From Pseudanabaena sp. UWO311 (GTDB lineage Bacteria; Cyanobacteriota; Cyanobacteriia; Pseudanabaenales; Pseudanabaenaceae), in assembly GCF_006937785.1 (NCBI RefSeq), contig NZ_SJEE01000011.1, positions 1 to 64,000 on the forward strand: DNA of 64,000 bases, written 5' to 3'. The stretch's first letter is position 1; every line of letters begins with the position of its first letter. Positions 53,761-62,082 of the stretch are shown piece after piece. The notes under the pieces are model-generated. The model ran no database searches. It saw nothing but the letters and a program-made list of their open reading frames with translations, and was not told the origin of the DNA. The translations under genes were made by a program, and so were the position numbers.

Positions 53761-56118
53761 CTATTGCTCACAAGCTGCAATGCGAGCGAAGAAGTCACCA
53801 TCTCCCCTACGTCCGTCTTTTCCAGACATCGGGAGATATCCCTTTACACACATGAGATTGTTCTTAGCTAAGAAAGCTTTGTCGTATTCTACCCACTTAC
53901 CCTCATTCTTCCATGCTACGCGATCGCAAAATTTATCCCAAGTTTCAGAACTTGGCAAACTAAAATCTAGAATACCACCACACTCGACATAAATATCCTT
54001 CTGGACACTAAAGCCGTACAACCCATTGCTATATTCTATCCATAGATGATTAATTGCTAATAGCTCATCACAAGGGAACTCTTTTAAATCTTTATCGCTA
54101 AACAATTGCCCCAAATCCTTGCCCACAGACGTAATCAACAAGCGTTGGGTTTCCTGATCTGCCTCATACCATTTCTTGCTTTTGAGATTTTCTTCTAATT
54201 TTAGATAGCGCGACTTGGTAACAGATCGCTTAACTTTTTCCAGTGCTTTCTGATCTGGAATTGATAAATTTAATCGCTTCTCAAACTGTTTATAGATGAG
54301 ATAAGCGAGATCATTGTGCTTTTGATTAAGAGCTTCTTGGATTAGTTTTGTAGGATTAACCATCGCCCCATAAAACAAGATCACATCTTGCCATGCACTA
54401 ATTGACAAACACTTGTAGAGCAGCTTTTCACCTTCTTCTCGCAACCATACCAGTTCGCAAGCTGCTAGAAATTCTTGAAAACTGAGATGGGCAAACTGAT
54501 AAACATCATGGGTATATCCATCCTTTTTCACTAACAACTCACTGACATCTTCGGATTGCTTCAAAAACTCTTGAGCTGAGACATCAGGATCGATTTTTTG
54601 CAGTGCGGTCTTAATGTAATCTAATAACTCATCCTTAGGAATTTGTTTAAATCCTTCCTTCTCAAAGTCTTCTAGGATTATCGATAAATCCTGTTCAACA
54701 AATGATTTCGTTCCGCCACACATCATTTCTAAAGCCACAAATTGCAATACTTCCTGACGCTGATTAATAGAATTGAGAACTAAAAAGACACCTCTAGCAC
54801 TTGCTCGTCTCCCTAACTGCAACTCGCAAATGCCTTGATATAACTCCACCTTGCGCTGTGGTAACTCCGCCCCCTGCTTATTATCTCTATGAAACCTTGC
54901 CATCATATTCAATAGCAACGCATTACCCGCAAGATCCTTCAGTTCTGGACGAGCATCAATTTGTTCTAATAACTTCTGTGCCTTTTCCTTTGCTTTAGCT
55001 TCCACATCAGGCGTATTCCGTCCACCCCTCGCATAGCGCTCCTGACAGAGATACCACTGCTCCACAAACTGTTTGCGCTGCTCTGGATTAAAATCCTGAA
55101 TCCAAAAACTCGCTGTTGGTCTTTTTGCTATGTAGTCCTCAGTGTATGCAGTAGGGCGCGATGTCAAAATAAATACAGATTCGGGATATTGGCGCATTTC
55201 ATCACTCAGCCAATTGCTCAACTTTGCCCGTTCCGCAGGTGGCACTTCATCAAAACCGTCAAACATGACCAAAGCATCACCACGCCTAAGAATATTCAGC
55301 GCCCAATTATTCGGCACAGGATCAAGAGGTTTTATCTTCGTCAATCTGCCAATGTGATAGTCAGTCAGGAGTTCGGGCAAATTGGGAGGATTTTCTTTAG
55401 TGATTTCTTTCCAGCAACCTCCCAAAATCAATAAAAAGGGAATTAAAGTCGGTACTTTGTATTTTTTATAACTTCCCTTGCAATATTCCTGTCTGCTGTA
55501 GATATAGGCAAGATGCTTTAACAGTGTTGATTTACCATAGCCGCCCCATGCCCTAATCGCGATTTGTCGCAGGCGATTATCTTCTCTTACCCGTTCTAGC
55601 AATTGCCAGATTTGCAGTTGTTCGCAGGCTTCAGTGCGATCGCGAAATTCATAATCTCTAGTCAACGAGTCAGCGCTCAATTCTAAAGGGACAAACACCT
55701 CCCGCAACAAAGGACTATTCACTGGTAGATCGTCTTCTTCGCGCATTCCCACCACATTATCCTCATGGCAGTCCCACTCTTGACACTTGAGATATTTCTC
55801 CGTAAATCCTAGCGATCGCCAAGATGCCGTTACATTTTCGCCAAGTTGTTCTATACCCTGATTTAAAGACTCTCCTAAATCTTTAGATCGCTTTTTATTT
55901 CCTTCATGAATTGGTTGAAGCAATGCCGCGCCATAGGATATACCCGCACCAATTACCGCCGATGCGATCGCCTTGGGAATATCGCTCACTATAAATAGTT
56001 GCCAAACTGCACCAATCCCACCGCCAGCAATGCCGCCAGTCTTGATCGTTTTCAAAACAATATCGGTGATCTGCTCTTCGATAGATAGCTTTGGTTTCGG
56101 TTCTGGTTCTTGAGTCAT
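53761..56118 (-). CDS. NACHT-type STAND NTPase fused to GUN4
   Basis: 785 residues from ATG 56118 (MTQEPEPKPKLSI); the track start 56193 is a TTG. Two N-terminal hydrophobic stretches (about 28-68) suggest a membrane hairpin. The NACHT part has Walker A AWGGYGKSTLL (about 190), Walker B DALVMFDGFDEVP and 'FILTSRP', followed by a helical winged region ('FAHLSFQEFLAACEL'). The last 125 residues match GUN4, the bilin/porphyrin-binding activator of Mg-chelatase: 'FPCDELLAINHLWIEYSNGLYGFSVQKDIY', 'WDKFCDRVAWKNEGKWVEYD' and 'KGYLP'. Bacterial NACHT proteins are known anti-phage sensors, so defence is a reasonable guess; tetrapyrrole sensing is another. Confidence 0.87.
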   Translation of the reverse strand: MTQEPEPKPKLSIEEQITDIVLKTIKTGGIAGGGIGAVWQLFIVSDIPKAIASAVIGAGISYGAALLQPIHEGNKKRSKDLGESLNQGIEQLGENVTASWRSLGFTEKYLKCQEWDCHEDNVVGMREEDDLPVNSPLLREVFVPLELSADSLTRDYEFRDRTEACEQLQIWQLLERVREDNRLRQIAIRAWGGYGKSTLLKHLAYIYSRQEYCKGSYKKYKVPTLIPFLLILGGCWKEITKENPPNLPELLTDYHIGRLTKIKPLDPVPNNWALNILRRGDALVMFDGFDEVPPAERAKLSNWLSDEMRQYPESVFILTSRPTAYTEDYIAKRPTASFWIQDFNPEQRKQFVEQWYLCQERYARGGRNTPDVEAKAKEKAQKLLEQIDARPELKDLAGNALLLNMMARFHRDNKQGAELPQRKVELYQGICELQLGRRASARGVFLVLNSINQRQEVLQFVALEMMCGGTKSFVEQDLSIILEDFEKEGFKQIPKDELLDYIKTALQKIDPDVSAQEFLKQSEDVSELLVKKDGYTHDVYQFAHLSFQEFLAACELVWLREEGEKLLYKCLSISAWQDVILFYGAMVNPTKLIQEALNQKHNDLAYLIYKQFEKRLNLSIPDQKALEKVKRSVTKSRYLKLEENLKSKKWYEADQETQRLLITSVGKDLGQLFSDKDLKEFPCDELLAINHLWIEYSNGLYGFSVQKDIYVECGGILDFSLPSSETWDKFCDRVAWKNEGKWVEYDKAFLAKNNLMCVKGYLPMSGKDGRRGDGDFFARIAACEQ

Positions 56119-56205
56119 GGTGCTTAGAGCGATCGCATTGTCAGCATTATAAACCGATAAAATAAATTGGTATGATGAAAAGCGAGAAATCAAAAAACGA
56201 TCTAA
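56112..56205. repeat. direct repeat copy A (contains the NACHT gene start)
   Basis: GAGTCATGGTGCTTAG-A-GCGATCGCAT, GAGCATTATAAA-like middle and AAAATAAATTGGTATGATGA end. Covers the NACHT ATG on the minus strand and the region just before the DUF433 gene on the plus strand, so it is a divergent promoter segment. Confidence 0.85.
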
Positions 56206-56209
56206 AAAT

Positions 56210-56434
56210 ATGAACTATCGCGATCGCATCACCATCGAATCAGGAAAACGTAGTGGAAAACCTTGCATCAGAGGAATGCGAATCACCGTTTATGATGTTC
56301 TGTCCTATCTAGCCTCTGGCATGACCTATCAAGAAGTCCTTGAAGACTTCCCATACCTCACCCAAGAGGATATTTTTGCCTGCCTTAGCTATGCCGCCGA
56401 CCGCGAACAACAGACCCTCCTGATTCAAGCATGA
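56210..56434 (+). CDS. DUF433 antitoxin
   Basis: 74 residues: 'ITIESGKRSGKPCIRGMRITVYDVLSYLASGMTYQEVLEDFPYLTQEDIFACLSYAADRE' is the DUF433 family (helix-turn-helix type), commonly the antitoxin gene before a DUF5615 PIN-like toxin. The next gene is just that and overlaps by 4 bases (ATGA). Its promoter should lie in direct repeat copy A. DNA binding and autoregulation are expected by analogy. Confidence 0.88.
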   Translation: MNYRDRITIESGKRSGKPCIRGMRITVYDVLSYLASGMTYQEVLEDFPYLTQEDIFACLSYAADREQQTLLIQA

Positions 56435-56763
56435 AGCTACTCTTCGATCATAATCTTTCGCCAAAATTGATTCATCGCTTAGCAGAATTGTTTCCAAATT
56501 CCAATCATGTTTATCATTTGGGATTAGATCGAGTGGAAGATCGGCAAGTTTGGCAATATGCAAAGACAAATGATTTCTTGATTGTCACAAAAGATGGCGA
56601 CTACAATGAGTTGCTAATCTTGTTGGGATTTCCGCCAAAAATAATTTGGATTCGCCGTGGCAACTGCTCAACCAACGAAATTGAGAATATTTTGAGAAAA
56701 CATTATCTTGACATTCAGGATTTAACCAACACAGAATCTTTGGGGCTGTTGACCATGTACTAA
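56431..56763 (+). CDS. DUF5615 PIN-like toxin
   Basis: 110 residues: 'MKLLFDHNLSPKLIHRLAELFPNSNHVYHLGLDRVEDRQVWQYAKTNDFLIVTKDGDYNELLILLGFPPKIIWIRRGNCST' matches the DUF5615/Mut7-C-like PIN group. Acidic residues expected for metal binding are D6 (LFDHN), the 'D-x-x-V' and 'TKDGDY' motifs. A ribonuclease toxin is likely by family. Translationally coupled to the DUF433 gene. Confidence 0.88.
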   Translation: MKLLFDHNLSPKLIHRLAELFPNSNHVYHLGLDRVEDRQVWQYAKTNDFLIVTKDGDYNELLILLGFPPKIIWIRRGNCSTNEIENILRKHYLDIQDLTNTESLGLLTMY

Positions 56764-56782
56764 ATTTTCTCATTTAGATTTT

Positions 56783-56870
56783 GAGTCATGGTGCTTAGGG
56801 CGATCGCATTCCGAGCATTATAAACCTATAAAATAAATTGGTATGATAAAAAATGAGCATTCAAACAATT
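56783..56870. repeat. direct repeat copy B
   Basis: Same segment as copy A (GAGTCATGGTGCTTAGGGCGATCGCATT ... AAAATAAATTGGTATGAT). On the minus strand it still encodes the first three NACHT residues (MTQ) followed by an early stop, i.e. a dead copy of the gene start. The second toxin-antitoxin pair follows. Confidence 0.85.
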
Positions 56871-56885
56871 AATTGATTCAATCCT

Positions 56886-57104
56886 ATGCAAATATCAACA
56901 GTCGGAAGCATCTTAGAAGCCATCTCTGTTCTCGATCCTGACGATCAACTCTTCGTCACTGAGGTTCTTAACAAAAGAATGATCGAGATCCGCCGCAACC
57001 AAATTTTAGCCAGAGCTAAAGAAGCCGAAGAGAACTATAAAAATGGTAATACTCAGACAGTTACAGTTGCAGAACTAATGATGTTGAGTGCTGACGATGA
57101 TTGA
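56886..57104 (+). CDS. small antitoxin-like protein
   Basis: 72 residues: 'MQISTVGSILEAISVLDPDDQLFVTEVLNKRMIEIRRNQILARAKEAEENYKNGNTQTVTVAELMMLSADDD'. Helical and charged with an acidic end, in the position and size of the antitoxins that precede RelE/YafQ-like toxins in cyanobacteria. It overlaps the toxin gene by 8 bases (ATGATTGA). No DNA-binding fold recognised with confidence. Its promoter would be in repeat copy B. Confidence 0.75.
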   Translation: MQISTVGSILEAISVLDPDDQLFVTEVLNKRMIEIRRNQILARAKEAEENYKNGNTQTVTVAELMMLSADDD

Positions 57105-57366
57105 ACTGATTCTAAACGAGTCATTTTTACGCATTTTAAAAAAGTGGCGTAAAAAACATCCCGAACTCGTCAATCGATTTGAACAAAAACTTACGCTCTT
57201 TACCGATGAGCCGTTTCATCCTTCATTAAAAACACATAGTTTGAGTGGTAATTTTGCTGGATATTGGGCAATTAGTATCAATTATGAACATCGACTAATC
57301 TTTAAATTTCTATCCGATACCAAAGTTTTGTTAATCGATCTTGGTACTCATGATGATGTTTATTAG
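57097..57366 (+). CDS. RelE/YafQ-family toxin
   Basis: 89 residues from ATG 57097 (MIELILNESFLRILKKWRKKHPEL); the track start (57088) lies inside the antitoxin gene. The layout is of the YafQ/YoeB branch: 'FEQKLTLFTDEPFHPSLKTHSLSGNFAGYWAISINYEHRLIFKF' then 'VLLIDLGTHDDVY', with the conserved L-x-G-x-x-x-G-x-W-(A/S) and His-Asp-(D/x)-V-Y end (catalytic His/Tyr). Such toxins cut mRNA in the ribosome. Coupled to the antitoxin by overlap. Confidence 0.87.
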   Translation: MIELILNESFLRILKKWRKKHPELVNRFEQKLTLFTDEPFHPSLKTHSLSGNFAGYWAISINYEHRLIFKFLSDTKVLLIDLGTHDDVY

Positions 57367-57381
57367 AGTCAATGCGCTTTT

Positions 57382-57408
57382 GAGTCATGGTGCTTAGGAC
57401 GATCGCAT
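57382..57408. repeat. direct repeat copy C, left half
   Basis: GAGTCATGGTGCTTAGGACGATCGCAT, the left part of the repeat only; it stops at the HIP1-like GCGATCGC point. The right half is at 58064. Confidence 0.8.
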
Positions 57409-57423
57409 ATTCAATGTATCTTA

Positions 57424-57999
57424 TTACCAAATTTCCGCAAGGCTCAAAACAAACTCAGGTAAAACATCTTCCCCAGACAGAGAAATTGGATTTTGCAAAA
57501 CTTCCTTAGACTTCCCAATGCGATAAACTTCCACTTCCCGATCTTTGCGATTAATCAGCCAGCCAAGCCTTGCGCCATTATCCTGATATTCCTGCATCTT
57601 CGCTTGCGTAGCCTTCAAATTATCGCTAGGCGACATCAATTCAATTACAAAATCTGGACAAATTGGTGCAAACTTAGACTGTTGCTCGGTCGTTAACGCT
57701 TCCCAACGCTCCTTCAAGATCCATGAAGCATCAGGAGAGCGATCGCTACCATTGGGAAGTTTAAAGCCCGTTGACGATCCAAAAATAAAGCCTAACTTAG
57801 TTTTGCGATTCCAAATTGATAAATCGGTAGTAATGCTGGCACTACGCATTCCTGTGCCGCCGCCTTCTGGAGCCATAATTGTGATATCCCCTTGAGCATT
57901 GCGCTCGAATCTGAGGTCGCTATTTTTGCGGCAAAGTTGAAAAAACTGTTCGTCAGTAAGATCGATAACAGATTCTAAGCTGATCGTTAAAGCATTCAT
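57424..57999 (-). CDS. Uma2 family protein inserted in a direct repeat
   Basis: 191 residues from ATG 57999 (MNALTISLESVIDLTDEQF); the track start is a GTG 14 codons earlier. Features: 'FERNAQGDITIMAPEGGGTG', 'SDRSPDASWILKERWEAL', 'ICPDFVIELMSPSDNLKATQAKMQEYQDNGARLGWLINRKDREVEVYR'. PD-(D/E)XK-like (D of SPDAS, E of IELMS). It lies exactly between the two halves of a direct repeat, on the opposite strand to the toxin-antitoxin genes. Confidence 0.88.
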   Translation of the reverse strand: MNALTISLESVIDLTDEQFFQLCRKNSDLRFERNAQGDITIMAPEGGGTGMRSASITTDLSIWNRKTKLGFIFGSSTGFKLPNGSDRSPDASWILKERWEALTTEQQSKFAPICPDFVIELMSPSDNLKATQAKMQEYQDNGARLGWLINRKDREVEVYRIGKSKEVLQNPISLSGEDVLPEFVLSLAEIW

Positions 58000-58063
58000 A
58001 TTTCTCAGCAAAGTCTTGAGCCTACAGCCCGATTTTACCACAGGTACAGAGAGGTGTTTGTTT

Positions 58064-58147
58064 CGATCGCAGTGTCAGCATTAATTATTAGCATTATAAG
58101 GCGATAAAATAAATTGGTATGATGAAAAGAGAGAAATCAAAAAACGA
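58064..58147. repeat. direct repeat copy C, right half
   Basis: CGATCGCAGTGTCAGCATTA, then an extra 13 bases, then TAAGGCGATAAAATAAATTG and GTATGATGAAAAGAGAGAAA, matching the right part of copy A. After it, a nine-codon frame (MTKDDLADY) remains, perhaps the stump of a lost gene. Confidence 0.8.
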
Positions 58148-58227
58148 GTTGAAAGCAGAAGAAAGAAATTCAATTCAGATGACAAAGGATGATCTCGCAG
58201 ATTACTAGCGATCGCCTCTCACATTAA

Positions 58228-60462
58228 TTAATCTACCGATAAGAGAGCGCCTTGCAAATTACTATCGTCAAGAATTGAACCTGTTGTATTTGCATCTCTT
58301 AAGTCAGCACCCCGCAGATCAGCACCTCGCAGATCTACCTGTTGTAAATCCGCAAATTGGAAATTTGCTCCACGCAAATCTGCACCACGTAAATTTGCAG
58401 ATTGGAAATTGGCGTAGCTACAATTACTGCCATTGAGCGCCACACCACTAAAATCAGCGTATCGTAAATCAGCCTCGACTAAATAAGCCCCACGCAAATT
58501 CAAACCCGCAAAATTGCGTTGACCAATTTTGTATTGATTGAGCAATGTATTTGCATTGAGCGTCACAAAATTGGCGATCGCCTCTGTGCCAGAGCGAACC
58601 ATTGATGCGCTCTGAACCTGCTCAAACTCAAGAGCCTGATTATGCTTTGTTGTAATAGAACTGCGATCGCCAGCTTCATCAATAATCCGCAATATCCCAA
58701 CGATTTTGCCATGGGGATCGTGGACGAGAACCGTTGAGACATTCACGTTAGTCCAACTCCCATCACCAAGTTGAAAAGTCATTGGAACACCATTGATCTG
58801 TCTACCTGCCAGCGTATCGAGAATCACAGCTTGTAACTCCAAAGCTTGAGACTCAGGAACACTCGGTACAGGATGACCGACAACAGTAGAAGTATTCCAC
58901 GCAAATAGTTTTTCTGCGGCTGCGTTCCATAATAAAACTTTGCCTTCAGGACTAACAATATCAATCGCTACAGGAACAGCCTTGATTACTGCTCTTAATA
59001 GTTCATTTGTTCTTTGGAGACTAGACTCAGCTTCACCTCTTTCGCTAATGTCGATACATACTCCATCAGCGAATATCGTGTCCGAATCGGTATGATAATA
59101 GCGGGTAATATTCTGTACCCATTTGACTTCACCAGAGACCGTAATAACGCGAAATTCATGACGGAAAGTGGCAAGCTTATCAAACCCAGCTCTGATTAGA
59201 GCCTTAAATTGATCAACATCTTCAGGATGAACTAAATCTAATAATTGGTATGGAGAAGAAATAACATATCTTGGTGAGATCCCGACTAGATCGATTAGAC
59301 CATCACTAATAAATGGAATGGAAATTTTTCCATCGGAGTTGATTGATAAACGATAGAGAGTTGCAGGCATACTTGATGCGATCGCTGCTAATCTAAGTTC
59401 GCTATCTTGCAGCGCTGATTCCGTGCGTTTACGTTCTGTAATATCACGGGAATTAATAACTAAGCCCTGAACATTTGTATCCTGTAAAAGATTACAACAA
59501 ACTGATTCTAAATAAATCCAATTCCCGTTGATATGCCGATGACGCATCACTATTGGCGTTGATACAGACAAAGCATCCACTGATTGAGTTAGGAAATCTT
59601 GAAAAATCGGCAGGTCTTCAGGATGAATAAAGCTAATAAATTTACTGCCCATCACGTTTTCAGGCATATAGCCTAAAGTTCTTAAGATCGCAGGGCTGCA
59701 ATAATTAATAGTAGTATCAATATCTAGAATATTTACGATATCTGAAGAATGCTGCATCATTGCTCGTAATTTAGCTTCATTATGGGCAAGATTGCGCGAA
59801 ATACGGCGCTGTTCTTCTCTCTCTACACGGATTTGGCGATCCATCAGGTTGAGCTTGGCGTTCATTTCGGCAACACGAATTTCTAAGCGCTGATGAGAAT
59901 GCTGCAATTTATCAACTTCTTGCTTTCTTTGAGTAATATCTTGAATCCACCACCTCAGTCCAGTTACTCTTCCATCTAGCGGTACACGAATGCTGATAAT
60001 TGTAAAACTTGCATCAAAGGGCTGTCCTGTCGGAAACTGCATCCGAAAGTCTAAACTCTTGATATTTTGCCCCCGTTGTAGTTGTCCTAATAATCTTTGG
60101 AATTGTTCTTTGTAGGAGGGATAGACAAAGTTTTCTAAGTTTTGACCAATCGGCAGTGAACCAAACATCAGAGTTGCCGCACGGTTGGCTTCAGTAATGT
60201 CGCCATTAGCATCAGTAACAAAGTAGCCGTCAGGAGCAAAGTCAAACAGTTCGCGATATCGCTCTAATTCTCCAGCAATTGATTGCTGATAAACTTCTAA
60301 TTCTGTTAAGCTAGATCGCAAAACATTGCTAGCATCCTCTAGATTGAGATTTCTTGTCTCGATTTCGATAGAAGATGATACTGGAGACGCTGCAATATGT
60401 TCTAACTCTTGTAGTTGCTGAATCGAGGTTGCGATCAATTCGAGGCAAAGGCGCATTCCCAT
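58228..60462 (-). CDS. four-PAS sensor protein ending in pentapeptide repeats
   Basis: 744 residues with no membrane segment and no kinase, cyclase or GGDEF domain. PAS1 (about 68-185, 'FDFAPDGYFVTDANGDI'), a coiled coil (about 190-235), PAS2 (about 240-345, 'MMQHSSDIVNILDIDTTI'), PAS3 (about 352-472), PAS4 (about 480-600, 'VPVAIDIVSPEGKVLLWN'), and then about 16 A(D/N)LxX pentapeptides (about 655-735: NLRGAYLVEADLRYADFSG...), forming a right-handed beta helix. PAC signatures 'ITERKRT' and 'ITQRKQE' are clear. The output must be through protein contact by the pentapeptide helix. Confidence 0.87.
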   Translation of the reverse strand: MGMRLCLELIATSIQQLQELEHIAASPVSSSIEIETRNLNLEDASNVLRSSLTELEVYQQSIAGELERYRELFDFAPDGYFVTDANGDITEANRAATLMFGSLPIGQNLENFVYPSYKEQFQRLLGQLQRGQNIKSLDFRMQFPTGQPFDASFTIISIRVPLDGRVTGLRWWIQDITQRKQEVDKLQHSHQRLEIRVAEMNAKLNLMDRQIRVEREEQRRISRNLAHNEAKLRAMMQHSSDIVNILDIDTTINYCSPAILRTLGYMPENVMGSKFISFIHPEDLPIFQDFLTQSVDALSVSTPIVMRHRHINGNWIYLESVCCNLLQDTNVQGLVINSRDITERKRTESALQDSELRLAAIASSMPATLYRLSINSDGKISIPFISDGLIDLVGISPRYVISSPYQLLDLVHPEDVDQFKALIRAGFDKLATFRHEFRVITVSGEVKWVQNITRYYHTDSDTIFADGVCIDISERGEAESSLQRTNELLRAVIKAVPVAIDIVSPEGKVLLWNAAAEKLFAWNTSTVVGHPVPSVPESQALELQAVILDTLAGRQINGVPMTFQLGDGSWTNVNVSTVLVHDPHGKIVGILRIIDEAGDRSSITTKHNQALEFEQVQSASMVRSGTEAIANFVTLNANTLLNQYKIGQRNFAGLNLRGAYLVEADLRYADFSGVALNGSNCSYANFQSANLRGADLRGANFQFADLQQVDLRGADLRGADLRDANTTGSILDDSNLQGALLSVD

Positions 60463-60492
60463 AAAGCATCCTTGTTTTTATCATTCTTTCTG

Positions 60493-60607
60493 CTACTTAG
60501 AGCACTTTGTGCCTACTCAAAATGCAATGACATTTTTGAAAGTACCGCGAAATGGTACTTTCAAAAATGTCATTGTATCTCTTGGCTATGCAAAGTGCTG
60601 TAAGTAG
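60493..60607. mobile_element. MITE-like nested palindrome
   Basis: Outer inverted repeats CTACTTAGAGCACTTTG / CAAAGTGCTGTAAGTAG (one mismatch) surround an inner perfect 22-bp hairpin (CAATGACATTTTTGAAAGTA...; 60525-60546 and 60554-60575). The ORFs in the track on both strands here are products of the symmetry. Confidence 0.65.
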
Positions 60608-60701
60608 TATAGCAAGATAAATGGCAGTGGGATATGAAGCGAAGAGTTGGCTTTTATGTTGAAAAATACTGCGGACGCTTTTGCGAACTACCTCAATAAA
60701 A

Positions 60702-60746
60702 TCGAAAAATGTTGCGGCGGGCTTATCCCTCCGCGACATTTTTCGA
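60702..60746 (-). terminator. terminator of the DEAD-box helicase gene
   Basis: TCGAAAAATGTTGCGGCGGG with complement (two mismatches), 6-base loop, 5 bases past the helicase stop on the minus strand. Confidence 0.8.
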
Positions 60747-60750
60747 GCAA

Positions 60751-62082
60751 TTAATTTGGGTTTCGAGATTTGGTAATCACACTTTTATTAAGCTGTGGCT
60801 TTTGTGGTTTACTGGGCGATTTGCTTGGCGCAGCCACTGATGACGGCTTGCCTGCATGATTACGATCGCTATTTCCCCCCCGTCGAGGCTGATGCTTAGA
60901 TTGCCTTCCAACTTGAATCGGCTCAGGCTTAGCACGGGGATCAGGCTCGAAACCAGCTATGATTTCTTGGGGCAGCGATCGCTTGATTAATTTCTCGATA
61001 TCTGACAAGAACTTTCGCTCATCGACACATACCAGCGAGATTGCCTCGCCAGATGAGCCAGCGCGTCCAGTACGTCCGATCCGATGTACATAATCTTCAG
61101 GGACATTTGGTAACTCGTAGTTGACGACATGGGGCAGTTCGCTAATATCTAAGCCCCGCGCAGCGATATCTGTGGCAACTAATACTTGCAAACTGCCATC
61201 TTTAAACTTGCCAAGGGCGCGAGTGCGGGCTGCTTGGCTTTTATTGCCATGAATTGCCATTGCTACAATGTCATCTTGATGTAGTTGCTTTACTAGGCGA
61301 TCCGCACCATGCTTAGTACGGGTAAATACCAGTACCTGATACCAGTTATGAGTCTTGATCAAATGAGTTAGCAAGTCTCTCTTGCGATCGCGATCTACAG
61401 GAAAAATCCGCTGAGTAACTAGATCGGCTGTGGCATTCTGACCAGCAACTTCAACCAATACTGGCTGATTGAGTAAAGTACTGGCAAAGGATTTGATCTC
61501 ATTGGAAAAAGTTGCCGAAAACAGTAGATTTTGGCGTTCTTTAGGTAATAATGCTAGAATTCGCCGAATATCACGGATAAAGCCCATGTCCAACATGCGA
61601 TCGGCTTCATCTAATACCAAGATTTCTACCTTGGATAGATCCAATCTGCCCTGTTGCACATGATCTAGCAATCGCCCTGGTGTTGCTACCAAAATTTCGA
61701 CACCACCCCTGAGTCGGTTGATCTGGGGATTAATATTAACGCCGCCATAGATCACCATTGATTGCAGAGGTAAATGTCTGCCATACATGCGCACGCTTTC
61801 TTCGACTTGAGCTGCAAGCTCACGGGTAGGTGTGAGGATCAGCGCCCGAATTGGGATTTTGCCCGTTGGCGATCGCTTAACGACCTTGTTAGATAGTAGA
61901 TGCAAGATTGGTAATGTAAATCCTGCGGTTTTGCCAGTACCTGTTTGTGCGCCAGCTAGTAGATCTTGACCTGAGAGAACAACGGGGATCGCCCGTAACT
62001 GAATCGGTGTGGGCTCAGTATAGCCGCGTGCAGTGACAGCGCGAACGATTTGATCAGACAAACCAAGGGCTGAGAAAGACAT
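60751..62082 (-). CDS. DEAD-box ATP-dependent RNA helicase (RhlE-like)
   Basis: 443 residues. Q motif '[14 protein letters not shown]', motif I AQTGTGKT, Ia [14 protein letters not shown] ([13 protein letters not shown]), III SAT, IV '[14 protein letters not shown]', V '[11 protein letters not shown]', [12 protein letters not shown]. The C-terminal 70 residues are Lys/Pro/Ser/Asn-rich and disordered, typical of RhlE-group enzymes and cold-induced helicases such as CrhR, though this protein is closer to RhlE in its core. It would unwind RNA duplexes in ribosome assembly or decay. Monocistronic by its terminator. Confidence 0.93.
   Translation of the reverse strand: MSFSALGLSDQIVRAVTARGYTEPTPIQLRAIPVVLSGQDLLAGAQTGTGKTAGFTLPILHLLSNKVVKRSPTGKIPIRALILTPTRELAAQVEESVRMYGRHLPLQSMVIYGGVNINPQINRLRGGVEILVATPGRLLDHVQQGRLDLSKVEILVLDEADRMLDMGFIRDIRRILALLPKERQNLLFSATFSNEIKSFASTLLNQPVLVEVAGQNATADLVTQRIFPVDRDRKRDLLTHLIKTHNWYQVLVFTRTKHGADRLVKQLHQDDIVAMAIHGNKSQAARTRALGKFKDGSLQVLVATDIAARGLDISELPHVVNYELPNVPEDYVHRIGRTGRAGSSGEAISLVCVDERKFLSDIEKLIKRSLPQEIIAGFEPDPRAKPEPIQVGRQSKHQPRRGGNSDRNHAGKPSSVAAPSKSPSKPQKPQLNKSVITKSRNPN

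Noticed and set aside
56112-58147. Direct repeats as a CRISPR or att pair of an integrated element
   Set aside because: Spacing is gene-sized, repeats include a gene start, and there is no integrase or tRNA target nearby.
60415-60739. Two ORFs on opposite strands with similar protein sequences (NDIFEST...FQKCHC)
   Set aside because: The similarity is produced by the palindromic MITE-like element; neither has a start context.
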